Translations under genes and position numbers: made by a program
Shown: in pieces, positions 8,971 through 20,980 of the stretch
Numbering within the stretch: the stretch's first letter is position 1
Layout of the letters: each line of letters begins with the position of its first letter
DNA from: Zoroaster sp. YZ-2022
Taxonomy: Eukaryota > Echinodermata > Asteroidea > Forcipulatida > Zoroasteridae
NCBI GenBank assembly: GCA_029582265.1
Contig: CM055823.1
Span: 11,721,716-11,785,715 of the forward strand
Reading direction: 5' to 3'
DNA: 64,000 bases
Notes under the pieces: generated by a model
Told to the model about the DNA's origin: nothing
What the model saw: only the letters and a program-made list of their open reading frames with translations
The model's database searches: none

Positions 8971-11229
8971 AGTTTTGGCAACAAAGCATTTCTACGTCTT
9001 TCCCTGCTGGATTGTTTTTGTGGTTGCACTGGCTATCAGCCTTTTGATATCAAGTAAAATCTTTATAGAGCGCAGATAATTTGACCTTATGTCAGATTCC
9101 ATTGTCTAGTATTTGAGATATGCCACACTTTCAAAGAAACAATGCAATTGGTGCACATATAAGTGGCACTCGACCGTCAGTGTATTTCTGGTGTTACATG
9201 AGAACACCCCAGCGTGTTATGGAGCACTGCTCATGATCGCATTATTCAGGCTAATATTTGCGATGGTTTTTGAGTGAGGTGATACACCCTCAAGCCAACT
9301 TCATACATGTACCCGAAAGGGGCGATAAAGGTACAATGAATTCTCTTATGTACACGGCAAAACCCAGCAAGACAAATTGGACAAACAAATTAAAACCTAT
9401 GACAGGCCCAATAAATTGCTAGAATCTGTCGGTAAATCCTGAATTTTGGACATATCTGAAATCCACAACATGATTGCATGAACCCCATTACATGTAGACC
9501 AATCATAGCCAAAATTACACATCCGAAAGTCCAACAAATGTCCTAAATATTAAAACGGCTGTTGATAACAAACGCAAACAAGCTACCATTACATGTTTGT
9601 ACGTGCATGGCAAGCATTGCAGGCTCAATGATTGAGGGGTGATGCACACGTGTTGTACCCACATGTGTCATTGCTACTAAGGCTGTGCCGGGTGTCCGGA
9701 CACCTGACCGAAACTGTCATTACCCGGTTCCATTTTCGGTTCATATTATCCGTAAACAACTTTTGAAAATTAAAGCCACACAAGTAGAAGTCTCTGATTT
9801 TTTGTTAACAAAAAGAAAACTTGGATAAAAGCTTTATAAGTAATATTTGTTGACAGCTGTCATGCCAGCATCACGAGTTGGTATTTGTGCCTATTGTTTG
9901 TAGGGCTGTGCCGAATAACCAAATATTCGATCACTGGTTCGAATATCTGGTTTGTTTTTTCTGTTCAAATATTCAAAGAAAAAAATGCAGCTTCCACAGA
10001 AAATAAAGTTTTAGTTGAATTTGTATTTTTCTTATTGGTTATTCCCCCCATCATCCTCTCCTCTACATTTGGTCGACACCTAGCAAGTCTATCCTATCTG
10101 CAATGTTATTTGTGAGATGTAGGCCAAGCTATGACAGGCTTTATCTTTCTGATGTATCAAGTTTCAAGCCAAGTCCAGCGGCTTCCTTTCATGTTTTTGC
10201 CAAGCCAGACAGTGGTTTCAATCCTAACAATGGGGCTATCAATCACCGTCTAGAAAGCCCTTACTAGTGGATAATATTTATTCCTGGGAATAAAAAAAAA
10301 TTGTTTTTGGAGAAGAGAATAGAATATTTAAGAGAAGAGAATATTTATTTACAGAAAATTAATGTACAATATATATTTAATGGACAAATTTATGGGTTAA
10401 TATTTATGCACAGTTCTTGATGAATTCTTTGTAAGAAAGGACACAATGAATATATTTTCCCAACTGAGGCTAAATAATTGGATACCGCTTGATTTCATTT
10501 TAATTTTAAATTTCACAATATCTCAGGTTCTGCCAAAAAATGCTAGCTAATATTATTAGCTTTCTGGCGGTCCGTAAAATTGAAATAAAATATATACTAT
10601 TGATTTCTTCCTGCATGCCATCAGGCTATTGCCCCTACCATACTGACATCTTTTACCAATTGACTGCGCTGCTGCAACCTTGCCGTGTGTCATGAATAGT
10701 GCCCAGCCTTATTTCCAAATAACATGCGTTTGCAATTTCGCTTTGGCTGGTGGCTGTGTTTTGACACAATGATGAAATTAAATATCGGAAGTCTGAAAAC
10801 ATACTGTGTAAACGTTTTATACAAATGTCTTCAAGAGATGTGATATCCCCATAAATTTGATATTTATGGGGATAATGCATAATTGTCAAGTTTAAAATGG
10901 ACTTTAAACCACATGATAAACAGATTTCATGGTTTTAACAAATAGAAAAATGTTTGGGAAAGGAAAACGATCGGCCGTATGCTTAAAACAGGCAGAAGTT
11001 AAAATTGAAACCACTATCTAGCCGATATATTTTAACATGAATTCCTGTAATTATAAATGAGTCACCCACTTTGGGTTTATGTACATGTACATGTACATTA
11101 GGCCTCAATCAACCTTGTGGATGAGAAATACATGTGATAACTAAAATGGCAAAGCAGCCACCTTATTTGAAAACACTACAAATGAAATCCTGTCAATATC
11201 TACCATTCTGTTATAACTGCAGTACTTAC
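8971..11229. other. Intron or intergenic sequence; no gene seen
   Basis: AT-rich DNA with short chance frames. GGCTGTGCCG occurs at about 9681 and GGGCTGTGCCGAATA at about 9903, words typical of hAT-like MITE ends, but I could not define an element. This stretch should hold the remaining downstream exons of the CLN3-like gene if they lie in the window; I did not find them. Confidence 0.4.
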
Positions 11230-11438
11230 ATTAAATGATAACCATGCTACAAGCTTGGTACATCTCTTAACTTGATGAAGGAAAGTCTTGAGTTTATCAA
11301 CAAGGGATAAATGCATTTCAATTGCTGTCATGTTGTTATCATCTTTATCAGAGTTGGCCAGTGTATCATGGGCTGTTGGACCATACACATTTAAAGTAAC
11401 ATCCCTGAATTGTTGTTCTTGTTGAACTCTTAATATAT
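11230..11438 (-). CDS. CLN3: CLN3-like gene, exon (loop before the C-terminal membrane half)
   Basis: A 209-bp minus-strand exon lies between a strong acceptor (T-rich tract then CCAG) and a consensus donor (GTAAGT at 11229-11224). Its open frame reads DILRVQQEQQFRDVTLNVYG near the start and IEMHLSLVDKLKTF near the end. It accepts the single G left over from the exon at 23690-23856, so the phases match. The serine/leucine-rich LSLVDKLKTF fits the cytosolic loop of CLN3 that precedes the C-terminal membrane segments. The last 16 residues (HQVKRCTKLVAWLSFN) do not look like the expected membrane helix. A weaker donor (GTTAAG) 16 codons earlier may be the true one. Confidence 0.55.
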
Positions 11439-13204
11439 CTGGAAAAAAAAGAATATGTATCTGTATCTATCTCTGTACATTTGCAACCGTTGGATATCAA
11501 TGTAGAAATCCAACTGGAAAACTAGCATCAAGAATTGTTGCAACATTTCCTGTAAAGACATACGTTGACAGCAACTACAATATGCTTTTCACTGTTGTCC
11601 ACATACTGTTAAAACACATGACAATGACCATATGCAACAAAAATAAGAAACACTAGGGGAAAAAAGCCCAAGGAACTATGGACTAAAATTAAGCACAATA
11701 TTCATGACATGGCAAATAATGTGCAAAAGAAAACCAATCAAAAACTAGAGGTCAAGTGTTTGTTGGAACAAACACAGTGTTCATGTGAACTTCCGGTTCA
11801 ATCAAATTATCATCGATGATGTCAATATCATATTTTGCAAAGGTGTATCATCTTTTTTTATAACAATATTATTTTCAAAATTTTGTGTTAGAATATGTTG
11901 AAATTGAACTTCCTGTTTGCAATGGAAGTAAAGGTCAGATAAGGCTATTTAAAGGTCATATATATGACATAATGAAACTTCCTCTTGATCATGAAAAATA
12001 ATGTTAGTACCTGCTTTGGTTAAATTTCCGAGATTGGAAAAATGAGATTGGAAAATGATTCCTTTAAATAAAACTGCCGCCAGGGGGCACTCTAAAATTT
12101 GATGAACTCAAACATTTTTTTGAAAAGATGAGATGTCGCTAGTCACTTTATTCACAGAAGTCATATTCAAATTTCTTATGGTTTTTATAAATTATTATTT
12201 TTCTAAACCTGCCACCAGAGGGCACTGTGACAAGTGAATGACATCATCAGTTACATTTTTTAAAAGGTCACATGTCAATAGTAATTTTATCCAATGAAGG
12301 CATGTCCAAATACCATATCATGTTGGCTGCAGATCCTACATTGTATAAAAGTGCATTAAAATATTTTTTCACTGAATTTTCCAGTTTTGACCGGAACAGG
12401 TCAGATTGGGGTCAAGTCTGTACGAAATGTCACATAACTGAAGATCTGTAAGATGATGCAAAGATTGAGTAATTATCTTTTGTGTTTCATGAGATGATTG
12501 TTTGAAATATTAAAATTTTATTTAGTGTATTTCGATATCTAATGACATCACCATGACGTCACAACTTTACCAGAAACTCTGTTACAACTTTGACAGCTAC
12601 ATGTTATGGTCGAAGTATATGTCAAGTTTGAAGGATATATATATGTAAACTTTGAAACTATGTTTTTTGTTTGATAAGTCTCACTGAGAAGAATTTTAAA
12701 AAATGAACAATTTCAAGAGGTGTTCGCGCTGTCACACAAACACCTAACAATAGATTATCAGTGGTGGAACACTCCAACTCGCCCACACAAAATTTGCAGT
12801 TTTGTCTCAAATAAGACATTGTTCTGTTAAAGCGAATGCAACCTACAAAGTGCTAAGATTAGGACGTTTACACATTTACACAAAAAACAAAATATTAAAC
12901 GTTTCCAAATTCACAAAATGTTTAAATGAATCCTACTTTTATAAATAAAAAAAATGGGACCTTCCATGTACTCAGTCTTTAGATGTTCTCCATTATTTCA
13001 CGAAGCACGATCAGTAACTTTATATTTTATATCACATTCCAAGGAAGCTCATATGATTTATTTTTAATTGCGCTGTATCAATCTCATTCTCAACAAAATG
13101 TTGTATCATCTTTTCAATTTGCCAATGAGATTGTTACTTCACGGCAATTTTCAAAGACTGCAGTTTCTGAACTAACTTTAAAACTTCTGATGATGCCAGG
13201 TATC
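11439..13204. other. Intron with unclassified dispersed repeats
   Basis: From about 11740 to 12760 the sequence has the style of a non-autonomous repeat (AGTGTTTGTTGGAACAAACAC near the left; GTGTTCGCGCTGTCACACAA near the right) with interspersed GCCGCCAGGGGGCAC and GCCACCAGAGGGCAC boxes. Clear terminal repeats or a target duplication were not found. Confidence 0.4.
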
Positions 13205-13505
13205 AGATACTCAACTGCAGTTTGTGTGCTATTGTGCTTGTGTGTTGTTTTTCTTTAAATAAAGAGATGAAATTAGTTGTCTGATGTTTTCAATACGCCA
13301 ATGAGATCGTGAGATCTTTATTTCACAGCGATTCTTAAAGATTGCTGATCTTGTATTCTGCTTTTCTTTAGATTTCCGGGGCTACTACTTCTTGAGATGG
13401 TTTTCGTGCTTTGGATAAACAATTTTATTTACATGTGTAAACAATATTTTTGGCAGATGTGTACATGTTTTGTAAATTAAATGGAACATGCAGAGCCTAC
13501 AAAGT
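13205..13505 (+). repeat. Dispersed repeat, copy 2 (direct partner at 735-1010)
   Basis: Matches 735-1010 in the same orientation over about 290 bp. A further partial internal echo occurs at about 13080-13145 (CAATCTCATT and GCCAATGAGATTGT). Confidence 0.6.
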
Positions 13506-14469
13506 ACTGAAATGAAAAGAATAGAACCTGATTAAATGAAGAGTGAAACTAAGTATACATTTCCACACCACCCATCCATACAGGAACTTCTTCAAAACAG
13601 CAAAAAGGACAATAACGGAGTGCCAGTAATATCCAATCTAGATGGAATGACTTTCGCAGAACCCTAGCTATCACAATGCAGATTAAGACCCTAATGCAAT
13701 TATTATTGTACATGTACCTAGCACGTAGCAAAAAAGTTATCTGCAAGAAGTTATTTAAGTAACCATCAAGTTAACTACATGCACTACCAACAAAACCCCA
13801 AAAGTCACCTGGTGTAGATAGCATCACCACAGAACTACTGAAAGCATCTGTGTAATTATTGTCATTAATCCTTTGGAAGCTCTGCAGTCACATGGGATAT
13901 ATGAGTGAATGGCAGAAGATTGGAGAAAAGTAACCATGATAACTACCATCACATACCCATCATTAATCATCATCTTAAGCTGCCAACAGTGTAATGTCAG
14001 ATGAATGGACTGGGTTCAGAAAAGTACATGAACAAAAGACTGAAGTATTTAATTTACAAGATCTCTTGTAAAATAAAATGGAATCCAAACCTCTTTACAT
14101 ACATGTACATGTAGCTTGAATTTACTGCAAATATGCACACCATTCAGTGAGACATCAGAAGCTGTTATGAACTCTTAGAAATGGGATTCCCATGCTAAAG
14201 CATGCTACACTGTAATTGCCATCATTTAAACATTGTACAATACACCAAGAGCAGTGGTACTAGTGGAGGGTGCATTCACTTTAAAGTGGTATGATGGCAA
14301 ATGAGGTGTCAGACAGGTTGAATTATATTGTCTGCCTTGTTCAAATTCTCCTCTTATAATGTTATATGATAATGCACAAAGCAACCCATCAAGGGCAATC
14401 TATATAGACATTACATATGACATTACATCTCCAACCTCCGACGATTCAGAACTACAAATGAAAAGAAAG
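13506..14469. other. Intron; nothing recognised
   Basis: Low-complexity AT-rich sequence with two TACATG runs (near 13710 and 14100). No supported feature. Confidence 0.4.
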
Positions 14470-15492
14470 TATCCTCAATTTTATTTATCCTAAATGACGC
14501 ACCTAAGGTTATATAATCAACTGTACGGTAACTTACAAATGAAATCAGCAGTTTGGTGTTTCAGTTTGTTTCAGTGAAGGATTCTCTTGTAAAATGCGGA
14601 ATTTCAATGCATGATCATACGCGTGGACGTCTTGAGCGCCGTTTTTTGAGACGCACAGAATTGTAGTCATCAGAAAATTGATGTTGGTATAATGACTCAC
14701 CCCCAAACTGTTAAAGTTTATGGGGGCACAGAAAATGTACCCAAGAAGAAAACCAGTTGAATCATGCTTCATCTTATTCCCAGATGGTTGTAAAATTGTT
14801 TTTAATCTTGAAAATAAAAATATTGTTTTCGATTTTTAAAATAAAATGGTATAATTTGGAGAAGCTCTCAAAACTTTTAATCAATATTCTTCAAAGACCA
14901 ATAAAATGGAAGGTGGTTAACATTTTTGCAAAAAGTACTTTAAAACTTTGAAATGTGTAAAAATGCTGTTAACATTTTGTCAAATAAAAGATTTCTTTTC
15001 ATAACCATGATATTAATGTTTCATTTTCTCAATAATTTTCCACTACCGTCGAAATAAACACCAACGAATTAAGTAGTCTTTGTTCGCTTCTTCTATAAGG
15101 AATGTGTCCAATTTGAGGATCAGTATTTCTTTAAAAAATCATTGCAAATGCAAAGCATTCATATATTTTGGTTTCCACAGACAACAGCTCGTTGATGGCA
15201 TTAGAACAATAAAATCACAGATGTTCGTGGAAAAAAAATTTAGGTCATGTAAATCTCTTACTATTTGTATCTAGTAAAATCAGTGGTTAAACAACTTTTT
15301 CCACTTACACAAGCACTAACTTTCCAGTAAATCATACAATTTCACTATAATTTTTATTTCTGTAACAAGCACGACTTAGATAAGTTTATGCAACCAGTAA
15401 TATGCCATAATTTTGTAAGTTTTCCGAGAAATGCTAAGCCAAAAGTAGGTGCATCATTTCACGAGTGCGGTGAATTACGTACATGGACGATA
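14470..15492 (+). repeat. 1-kb inverted repeat, left copy (partner 24545-25492)
   Basis: About 1 kb is mirrored by 24545-25492. Matching landmarks include CTAAATGACGCACCTAA (partner TTAGGTGTGTCATTTAG), TTTCAGTGAAGGATTC and the CACTCGTGAAATGATGCAC type block. Identity stops at both sides, near 15492 and 24545. A stretch of about 35 codons containing HALKF and NPSLKQTETPN is open in both copies. Confidence 0.75.
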
Positions 15493-16264
15493 CTGTGACT
15501 GGTGAAATGTTTGTAAATTATTATCTAGTTTTTCAAGCAGGAAAACTTAAATCTTTAGCACTGGAAAATTCTATTATTTTATGCTCTATAAGGTTTTGTT
15601 CTTTTGATGTTTATTGGAATGAAACTTTTTGGATGGTAAAATTAAGAAGAAAAACGATAGAGATTATCGTCTGCTTAGTGTTGAGGAAGGCTCATAAATA
15701 TTCATGAATGATGTCATTTACTATTTGTCAATGAAAATGAGCTTTGTTTACGATCATTCTGGAACTCGATTTATGGAATTATTTAGAGGATAGTATTACT
15801 TAATTCATTCATTCTTTCATTTAATGGAAAGGATAATTCACACAGGATATTTCAGCTCTTTTATTCGGAATCAAACTGTATAAATATATGATTCTGAGCT
15901 GTTTTGTAGTAGTTATGTGTGAACTAATTTTGCTCTCGCCGAAATTTAAGGGCGTGGCTTAATTACTATGCATGAAAACTTTCTGTGCGTATGGCACGGC
16001 GCGCAGTTCAAACGGTATAAATAGGACAAATTTCAGATCACCCTGACTCAGATCATTCATCGAGCTTGACTTAATATTAGTATTGCTGATCTCTGAATCT
16101 TTATAGAAATCTAATACAATTTAATTATTGTTGGATCGCCTAGCCTGAGTGAGATAAATACAGGTATGTGGAGTTCTGTTTCTAAAGTTTGAGAAGAGAA
16201 ACACTGTGGATTTTTGTGAATAATTATACTAATTATTCACCAAATTTATTTGGCATTTTATGAG
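15493..16264 (+). promoter_or_regulatory. Possible LTR-like promoter with TATA box
   Basis: GGTATAAATAG (about 16013-16023) follows a GC-richer stretch, and a TCAG-type initiator lies about 28 bp downstream. After the DIRS element, at 23262-23460, a segment with AATAAAAC and then GCCTGGTGGCAGCG resembles an LTR 3' end and leader. One reading is an LTR interrupted by the DIRS element; no coding region of an LTR element is present, so this is tentative. Confidence 0.3.
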
Positions 16265-16638
16265 ATGTAAAATTGGAGGAGCGCTGGAACCAGAAATTTA
16301 TAGTAACTTTAGAGGAGCTCCGGAGCTAGATTAATCATTGGGGAGCTACATGTATATTGCGACTCAGATGAGTTTTGGAGTTAATTACTGGGGAGCTGTA
16401 GATTAACTTGGAGGAGCTGTGGAGCTAGATTAATATTTGCGGAGTTAAACTTTCGTGAGGAGCACTCTCGGGGAGCCACTAACTAGAGTTCGAGGAGCTG
16501 AACTCTGTGGAGCCATTAGGATAAGAATATTGCTGTACGGAGCAGAGGATCCATGTCGTAAAGTAGTTTCACACTAGTCTATTCAGGATAGAAAGGTCTT
16601 GGAATAGATTTAATTAATATTCTCGTCATAATGTTAGA

Positions 16639-16935
16639 AGTGGATATTGTAGAACGATGAGAGCCTAATATTAATATCACTTGTGGAATTTTGAGGAGTG
16701 GATATTGTTGTTAGTTAGCTTATGAAAGCGCAGTATCACTTCGGTATTTTAGAGTTAAGTGGATATTGTAGGATGATAGGAGCCTAATATCACTTGTGGA
16801 TTTTTCAGGAGTGGATATTGTTGTTAGCTTACGAAAGTGCAGTATCACTTCGTTATTTTTAGAGGAAAGGTGGATATTGTACATGTAGGTTAAAGCCTAG
16901 TATCACTTGTTTATTATTTTTATAGTGGATTTGCA
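16639..16935 (+). repeat. Tandem array of about 53-60-bp units, alternating two types
   Basis: AGTGGATATTGT starts units at 16639, 16696, 16758, 16810 and 16869, with a partial sixth at about 16924. Units alternate between a type with GAGCCTAATAT...CACTTGT and a type with GTTAGCTTA(T/C)GAAAG, so the real period is about 110 bp. A looser GGAGCT(A/G) motif recurs about ten times just before it (16278-16520). Confidence 0.75.
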
Positions 16936-17054
16936 GGCGAAGGGCCTGGCATTCATTAAGGTTTATAAAGGTTTATACGAGACTGGATTATATTAGTAGG
17001 AGTGTAAATTATTTCTCTAGCAGCATTAATTCCCCCCCACAGAAGTGTGGGCCG

Positions 17055-17213
17055 AGTCTACGAGCGAATACTTACCTGGAGGGCCATCTACCGATGCATA
17101 TTTCCCTAATATAGCAGAACAATACGCTAAGACTTCTCACACACAATAGCGCCCTCTATTACCCATGCTGCCCTGCGGCATCACGCCATGTTAATCCTCC
17201 TCTTTTCTCGAGC
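17055..17213 (+). repeat. DIRS left inverted terminal repeat
   Basis: Near-perfect reverse complement of 23103-23261 over about 140 bp, diverging only in the outer 20 bp. Outside it lie 23 bp unique to this end (CCCCCCCACAGAAGTGTGG). It contains ACTTACCTGG, a perfect CAG|GTAAGT donor on the minus strand. Confidence 0.93.
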
Positions 17214-17269
17214 GTTCATAGAACACCCCAGAGAGGTCGATCGAGCATAGTGGGGAAGGAGGGGGGGAG

Positions 17270-17372
17270 CGCCCTCCAGGTAAGTATTCGCTCGTAGACT
17301 CGGCCCACACTTCTGTGGGGGGGAGTCTACATCACTCTACTTACCTGGAGGGCCATCTACCGATGCATAGAG
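17270..17372 (+). repeat. DIRS internal complementary region
   Basis: 17270-17323 is the reverse complement of the left terminus (17032-17085). 17324-17372 is the reverse complement of the right terminus (about 23213-23261). Such a region bridges the ends during formation of the circular DIRS intermediate. Confidence 0.93.
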
Positions 17373-17865
17373 TACCACCGAAGATAGGCGGTGGGGTATG
17401 CGAGATGCTATTGCATGACCATGAGGCAAAGGCCATCGTCGATGGCCCCCATCCAAACCCACCTCACCATAAGCGGTGGTAAGTAGGATGAGATGCCCCT
17501 AGCGATAATGATATGCGCCAGAACAAAGGGAGCAATCAAAACCACTGAGCAAAGGACGGGCTAATGACAAGAAGCCCGTAAATATACCAATAAAGGAGCG
17601 TCTGAATAGACGAGCCCATTAGCACAAACAAAGAAACATTGGGCTAACATAATATCCCAATATGATACCGACAACGGCCCCGAAAGACTTGCGAATGCAA
17701 GACACCCGGGGAAGCCGGTAAGAACCTCTAACTGAGGCCAAGATCCCAGGCATAAATGGAGGGACGTACCGGACGTCGGAACGTCACCAAAATGATCAAA
17801 GCAATGCATGATGTGTACATGGATTACAAATCAAACAAAACAATCGAAAGGGGGTACTCACCCTT
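17373..17865. other. DIRS 3' untranslated region
   Basis: Between the internal complementary region and the stop of the recombinase frame. No conserved frame was identified; the short minus-strand ORF at 17561-17809 has no recognisable domain. Confidence 0.5.
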
Positions 17866-20100
17866 TCATAGTGACGGCTGCACAGGAGGCTTGTGACGTC
17901 GGGACGAAGCCGCCGCCGCACCCAGTACTGTCCTGCCAGCCCTACCCTCGGTCTGGACGACATCCTTGAGATAACACTCCGAAAAGGTGTTGGCCGACTT
18001 CCAGCAAGCCGCCTGGACGATATCTGCCATAGGGACGCCCTTAAAGTAGGCCCATGACGTCGACGCCGAACGGATATCATGGGCTCGGAAGGGCGTGTTA
18101 TCCGCCTCCGGCCACTCACTGAGGGCCGAGCGAATAGCCGTAACCAGCCAGCGGGTAATAGTGTCCCGAGACGCTGGCCGGAAAGGGGGGACCGAAGTAA
18201 TAAACAGTTGGTTATGTTCGGCCCGAACCTGTTTGGTGCGGTGGACGTACCACTTGAGCGCCCTGACTGGGCACCAAAGTTTATCCGCGTCCACCGCCGA
18301 AAAGGACTTTAAGTCGGCAACAAAAATGTCTGGCGGCGAGAAGTCACTCGACTGATTTTTCGTCAAGAAACCCGCTCGCGGTATGAGGTGGACCCCACCC
18401 GGTTCCCACCGGATGTGGCCGTCCTCCACCGTTAAGGAATGTAGTTCACTACGGCGACGAGCCGTAGCGACCGCCATAAGGAAAACCACCTTGATGGATA
18501 GATGGAACAAAGAGGCGCTACCCATCGGTTCGAAGGGTGCCCTCGAAAGTGTATCCAACGTTCGAAACAAGTCCCAAGACGGTACGAGTTTACGTACCGG
18601 GGGACGTGCTACAAACATACCTCGAATAAGATGGTGGAGGGTGTTATTGTCAGACACTGACGAACCATCCGGAAACCCAGTATGGATTGCGGCAATCGCC
18701 GAACGATAATTTTTAACTGTCGTCACAGCGAGGCCGCTATCAAACAGATAGAATAAAAATTCACCCACCGCCCCTACAGAAGAATCGGCGGGACGATGAG
18801 AGTGGAGTTTACACCATCTAAAGAAATGACGTAGTCTGCTGTTGTAGACCTTCCTGGTGGAAGATCTACGGCCGCCTGCCGCCAACTCCGCAGCCCGGAC
18901 CGAAAGGCCTGCTGCGCGGAAGGATCGGGAGACAATACCCAGCAGGTCAGGTGAAGATTCCCCGGAGCTGGGTGCAGGTAGTTCGACCCGGGCTGGAAAA
19001 GAATGTCCGGTCTGCGGGGGAGAACCACCGGCCTGTGAACCAGGAGCCGGAGAAGCCTGAAACCACGCCTGGCGGGGCCAAAACGGAGCCACGAGGAAAA
19101 TTTTGCAATCGGCCTGCTCTATCTTGGCCAACACCCTCGCGATCAGGGAGAACGGGGGAAAAGCGTAGGCCAGAAGGCTCTCCCACGAGATCGCTAGAGC
19201 GTCTGTCCGCCAGGCATTGGGGTCGTAAACCCTCGTACAATAGACCGGGAGCTGGTTGTTGTGCGAGGTCGCAAACAAGTCCACGTGAGGACGGTCGATC
19301 ATATTGAAGATCAATTGTACCACCGAGGGGAGAAGGGTCCACTCTGTGGGGACAACCCGCCCCCGAGACAGGGCGTCGGCCAACGAATTGTCCACGCCCG
19401 GAATGTGAACCGCTGACAAGGTGATGTTGTAGCGAATGCACCAGTGGAGAAGGTCCCACGTCAAGGCGCACAGTTGCCCCGAGCGTGTTCCCCCCTGGTG
19501 GTTGATATAGGCCACGACAGTGGTGTTGTCGCACCGTATGCGGACCGCCTTGCCGGTAACCTGACGCTGGAAACGCCGGAGGGCCAGCGACACCGCTAAC
19601 ATCTCCAACACATTGATATGGAGAGACCGCTGATCGGTCGACCATACCCCAGCCGCCTGCAGTGGGGGCAGACTGGCCCCCCATCCGGACAGCGACGCAT
19701 CCGTCGTGATGGTCACCGACGGTTGCGGGCGCCGAAAAGACCGGCCTTCGTGAGGTTGGCGGAGGACATCCACCAACGAAGGTGCGGGACCAAGAAAGGA
19801 GCGGTCGGAACCGGGCAGTCGATGGAATGCCGGCTGGGCCGGAACACCGACAACAGATGGAGTTGGACCGGGCGCATGCGTAGCCTGCAAAAATCGATGA
19901 GATCGACCATGCTGGCCATGAGACCCAACAGTTTCAACCAGGCCCGGGCCGGAGCCACCACCCCCGGCAGAAAAAGCGACACGCATCCAATGAGATTTGT
20001 CACCCGCTCCGGAGTTGGCCGGGCGAGACACGCACAAAGGTCGAGCTGGGCCCCAAGAAAGACGGAGTCTGCGAGGGGACCGGGTGCGACTTCTCGGCAT
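17866..20100 (-). CDS. DIRS RNase H and tyrosine recombinase ORF
   Basis: A 744-residue frame. The first 125 residues are out of frame with the pol connection and are probably not translated as read. RNase H follows (about residues 126-245), with ITTDASLSGWG, the strand NTTVVAYINHQGGTRS and VHIPGVDNSLADALSR. A linker leads to the tyrosine recombinase (about 370-720). Its catalytic residues are visible as the first Arg in ATARRRSELHSL, the HDIRS box (His and second Arg in AHDIRSASTSWAYF) and the terminal tyrosine in SECYLKDV. The recombinase replaces the integrase of LTR elements. No Dam-like methyltransferase domain is seen between RNase H and recombinase. Confidence 0.9.
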   Translation of the reverse strand: MPRSRTRSPRRLRLSWGPARPLCVSRPANSGAGDKSHWMRVAFSAGGGGSGPGLVETVGSHGQHGRSHRFLQATHAPGPTPSVVGVPAQPAFHRLPGSDRSFLGPAPSLVDVLRQPHEGRSFRRPQPSVTITTDASLSGWGASLPPLQAAGVWSTDQRSLHINVLEMLAVSLALRRFQRQVTGKAVRIRCDNTTVVAYINHQGGTRSGQLCALTWDLLHWCIRYNITLSAVHIPGVDNSLADALSRGRVVPTEWTLLPSVVQLIFNMIDRPHVDLFATSHNNQLPVYCTRVYDPNAWRTDALAISWESLLAYAFPPFSLIARVLAKIEQADCKIFLVAPFWPRQAWFQASPAPGSQAGGSPPQTGHSFPARVELPAPSSGESSPDLLGIVSRSFRAAGLSVRAAELAAGGRRSSTRKVYNSRLRHFFRWCKLHSHRPADSSVGAVGEFLFYLFDSGLAVTTVKNYRSAIAAIHTGFPDGSSVSDNNTLHHLIRGMFVARPPVRKLVPSWDLFRTLDTLSRAPFEPMGSASLFHLSIKVVFLMAVATARRRSELHSLTVEDGHIRWEPGGVHLIPRAGFLTKNQSSDFSPPDIFVADLKSFSAVDADKLWCPVRALKWYVHRTKQVRAEHNQLFITSVPPFRPASRDTITRWLVTAIRSALSEWPEADNTPFRAHDIRSASTSWAYFKGVPMADIVQAACWKSANTFSECYLKDVVQTEGRAGRTVLGAAAASSRRHKPPVQPSL

Positions 20101-20980
20101 TGACGGTGAAGCCGAGATCGGCCGCCATCCGCCATGTCTGTGCCACTGCCGCGGCCGTTGCCTCGCGGGAGCGGCCCACGATAATCCAATCGTCCAAGTA
20201 CATGAACACCGAGATCCCCCGTTGCCGCAGTGCCTTCCCGATTACTCCCGCCACCCGGGTGAACACCCTGGGGGAGGTGGAAAGACCGAAGGGGAGAGCG
20301 ACAAATTCGTACATGACGTTGTCGTACTGGAAACGGAGGAACTCCCGGTGTTCCGGACGAATCGGGACATGGAGATAGGCATCCCGCAAGTCCAAACTCG
20401 CCGCCCAGGCCGGGGGGCAGATGGACTCGAGAATGATCTTTAAAGTCTGCATCCGGAAACGGCGCGGCCGGATGTATCGGTTGAGAGGCCGTAGATTCAG
20501 TATGGGCCGCCACACGTCCACCCCCTTTTTGGGAACCAGAAAAAAGGTGGACATAAATCCCGTCCGCCCCGCCCCGACTGGGACCGGGCGCACGGCGTGT
20601 TTGAGGAGGAGAGACCGTAGCTCCCCCTCGAGAGCGTGGCGTTTCGATACGTCCGACGGGATGGGAGTCGGACGAACGACCATGTCCGACGGGGGGGTGC
20701 TCGTAAATTCCAGCGCGTAACCGCGGCTGACGGTTTCGAGCACCCACCGATCGGACGTGAATCGAGCCCAGGACCCGCTGAAGAGGCGGAGGCGGCCCCC
20801 CACGGGTCCGTCGATGGGAGGCCGCCACAAGCCGAGCGCGTCACTTGCGCCAGCCCCCGGAATAGCGGGGGCGCGGTGCGCGTGAGCCACGGTTGGGCTG
20901 GGGCTGTTGACCCCCGGTGTAAGGTTGGCCACGCGCGATGCGTGCCCCTCTATCACCAGAGCGACCCCGAAAAGAACCAC
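19713..20980 (-). CDS. DIRS reverse transcriptase with connection domain (frame break inside)
   Basis: The frame opening at 20980 overlaps the last 140 bp of gag in another phase. It contains reverse transcriptase: FFLVPKKGVDVWRPILNLRP, SLDLRDAYLHVPI (first catalytic Asp), LPFGLSTSPRVFTRV and FMYLDDWIIV (the YLDD palm). Near 20055 a run of G is one base shorter than the frame requires, and the connection domain continues in a second phase to about 19725, where a further one-base change leads into the RNase H phase. Either both are inactivating indels or programmed frameshifting is used; homopolymer indels are simpler. Confidence 0.88.

Noticed and set aside
9681..9960. hAT-like MITE
   Set aside because: Two GGCTGTGCCG words are suggestive, but no matching inverted end or 8-bp duplication could be placed.
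9885..10115. 76-residue plus-strand ORF with a hydrophobic stretch
   Set aside because: No start context, splice sites or conserved pattern; a chance frame in AT-rich DNA.
17866..20100. Dam-type methyltransferase domain, as in some DIRS elements
   Set aside because: No methyltransferase motifs were seen between RNase H and the recombinase.
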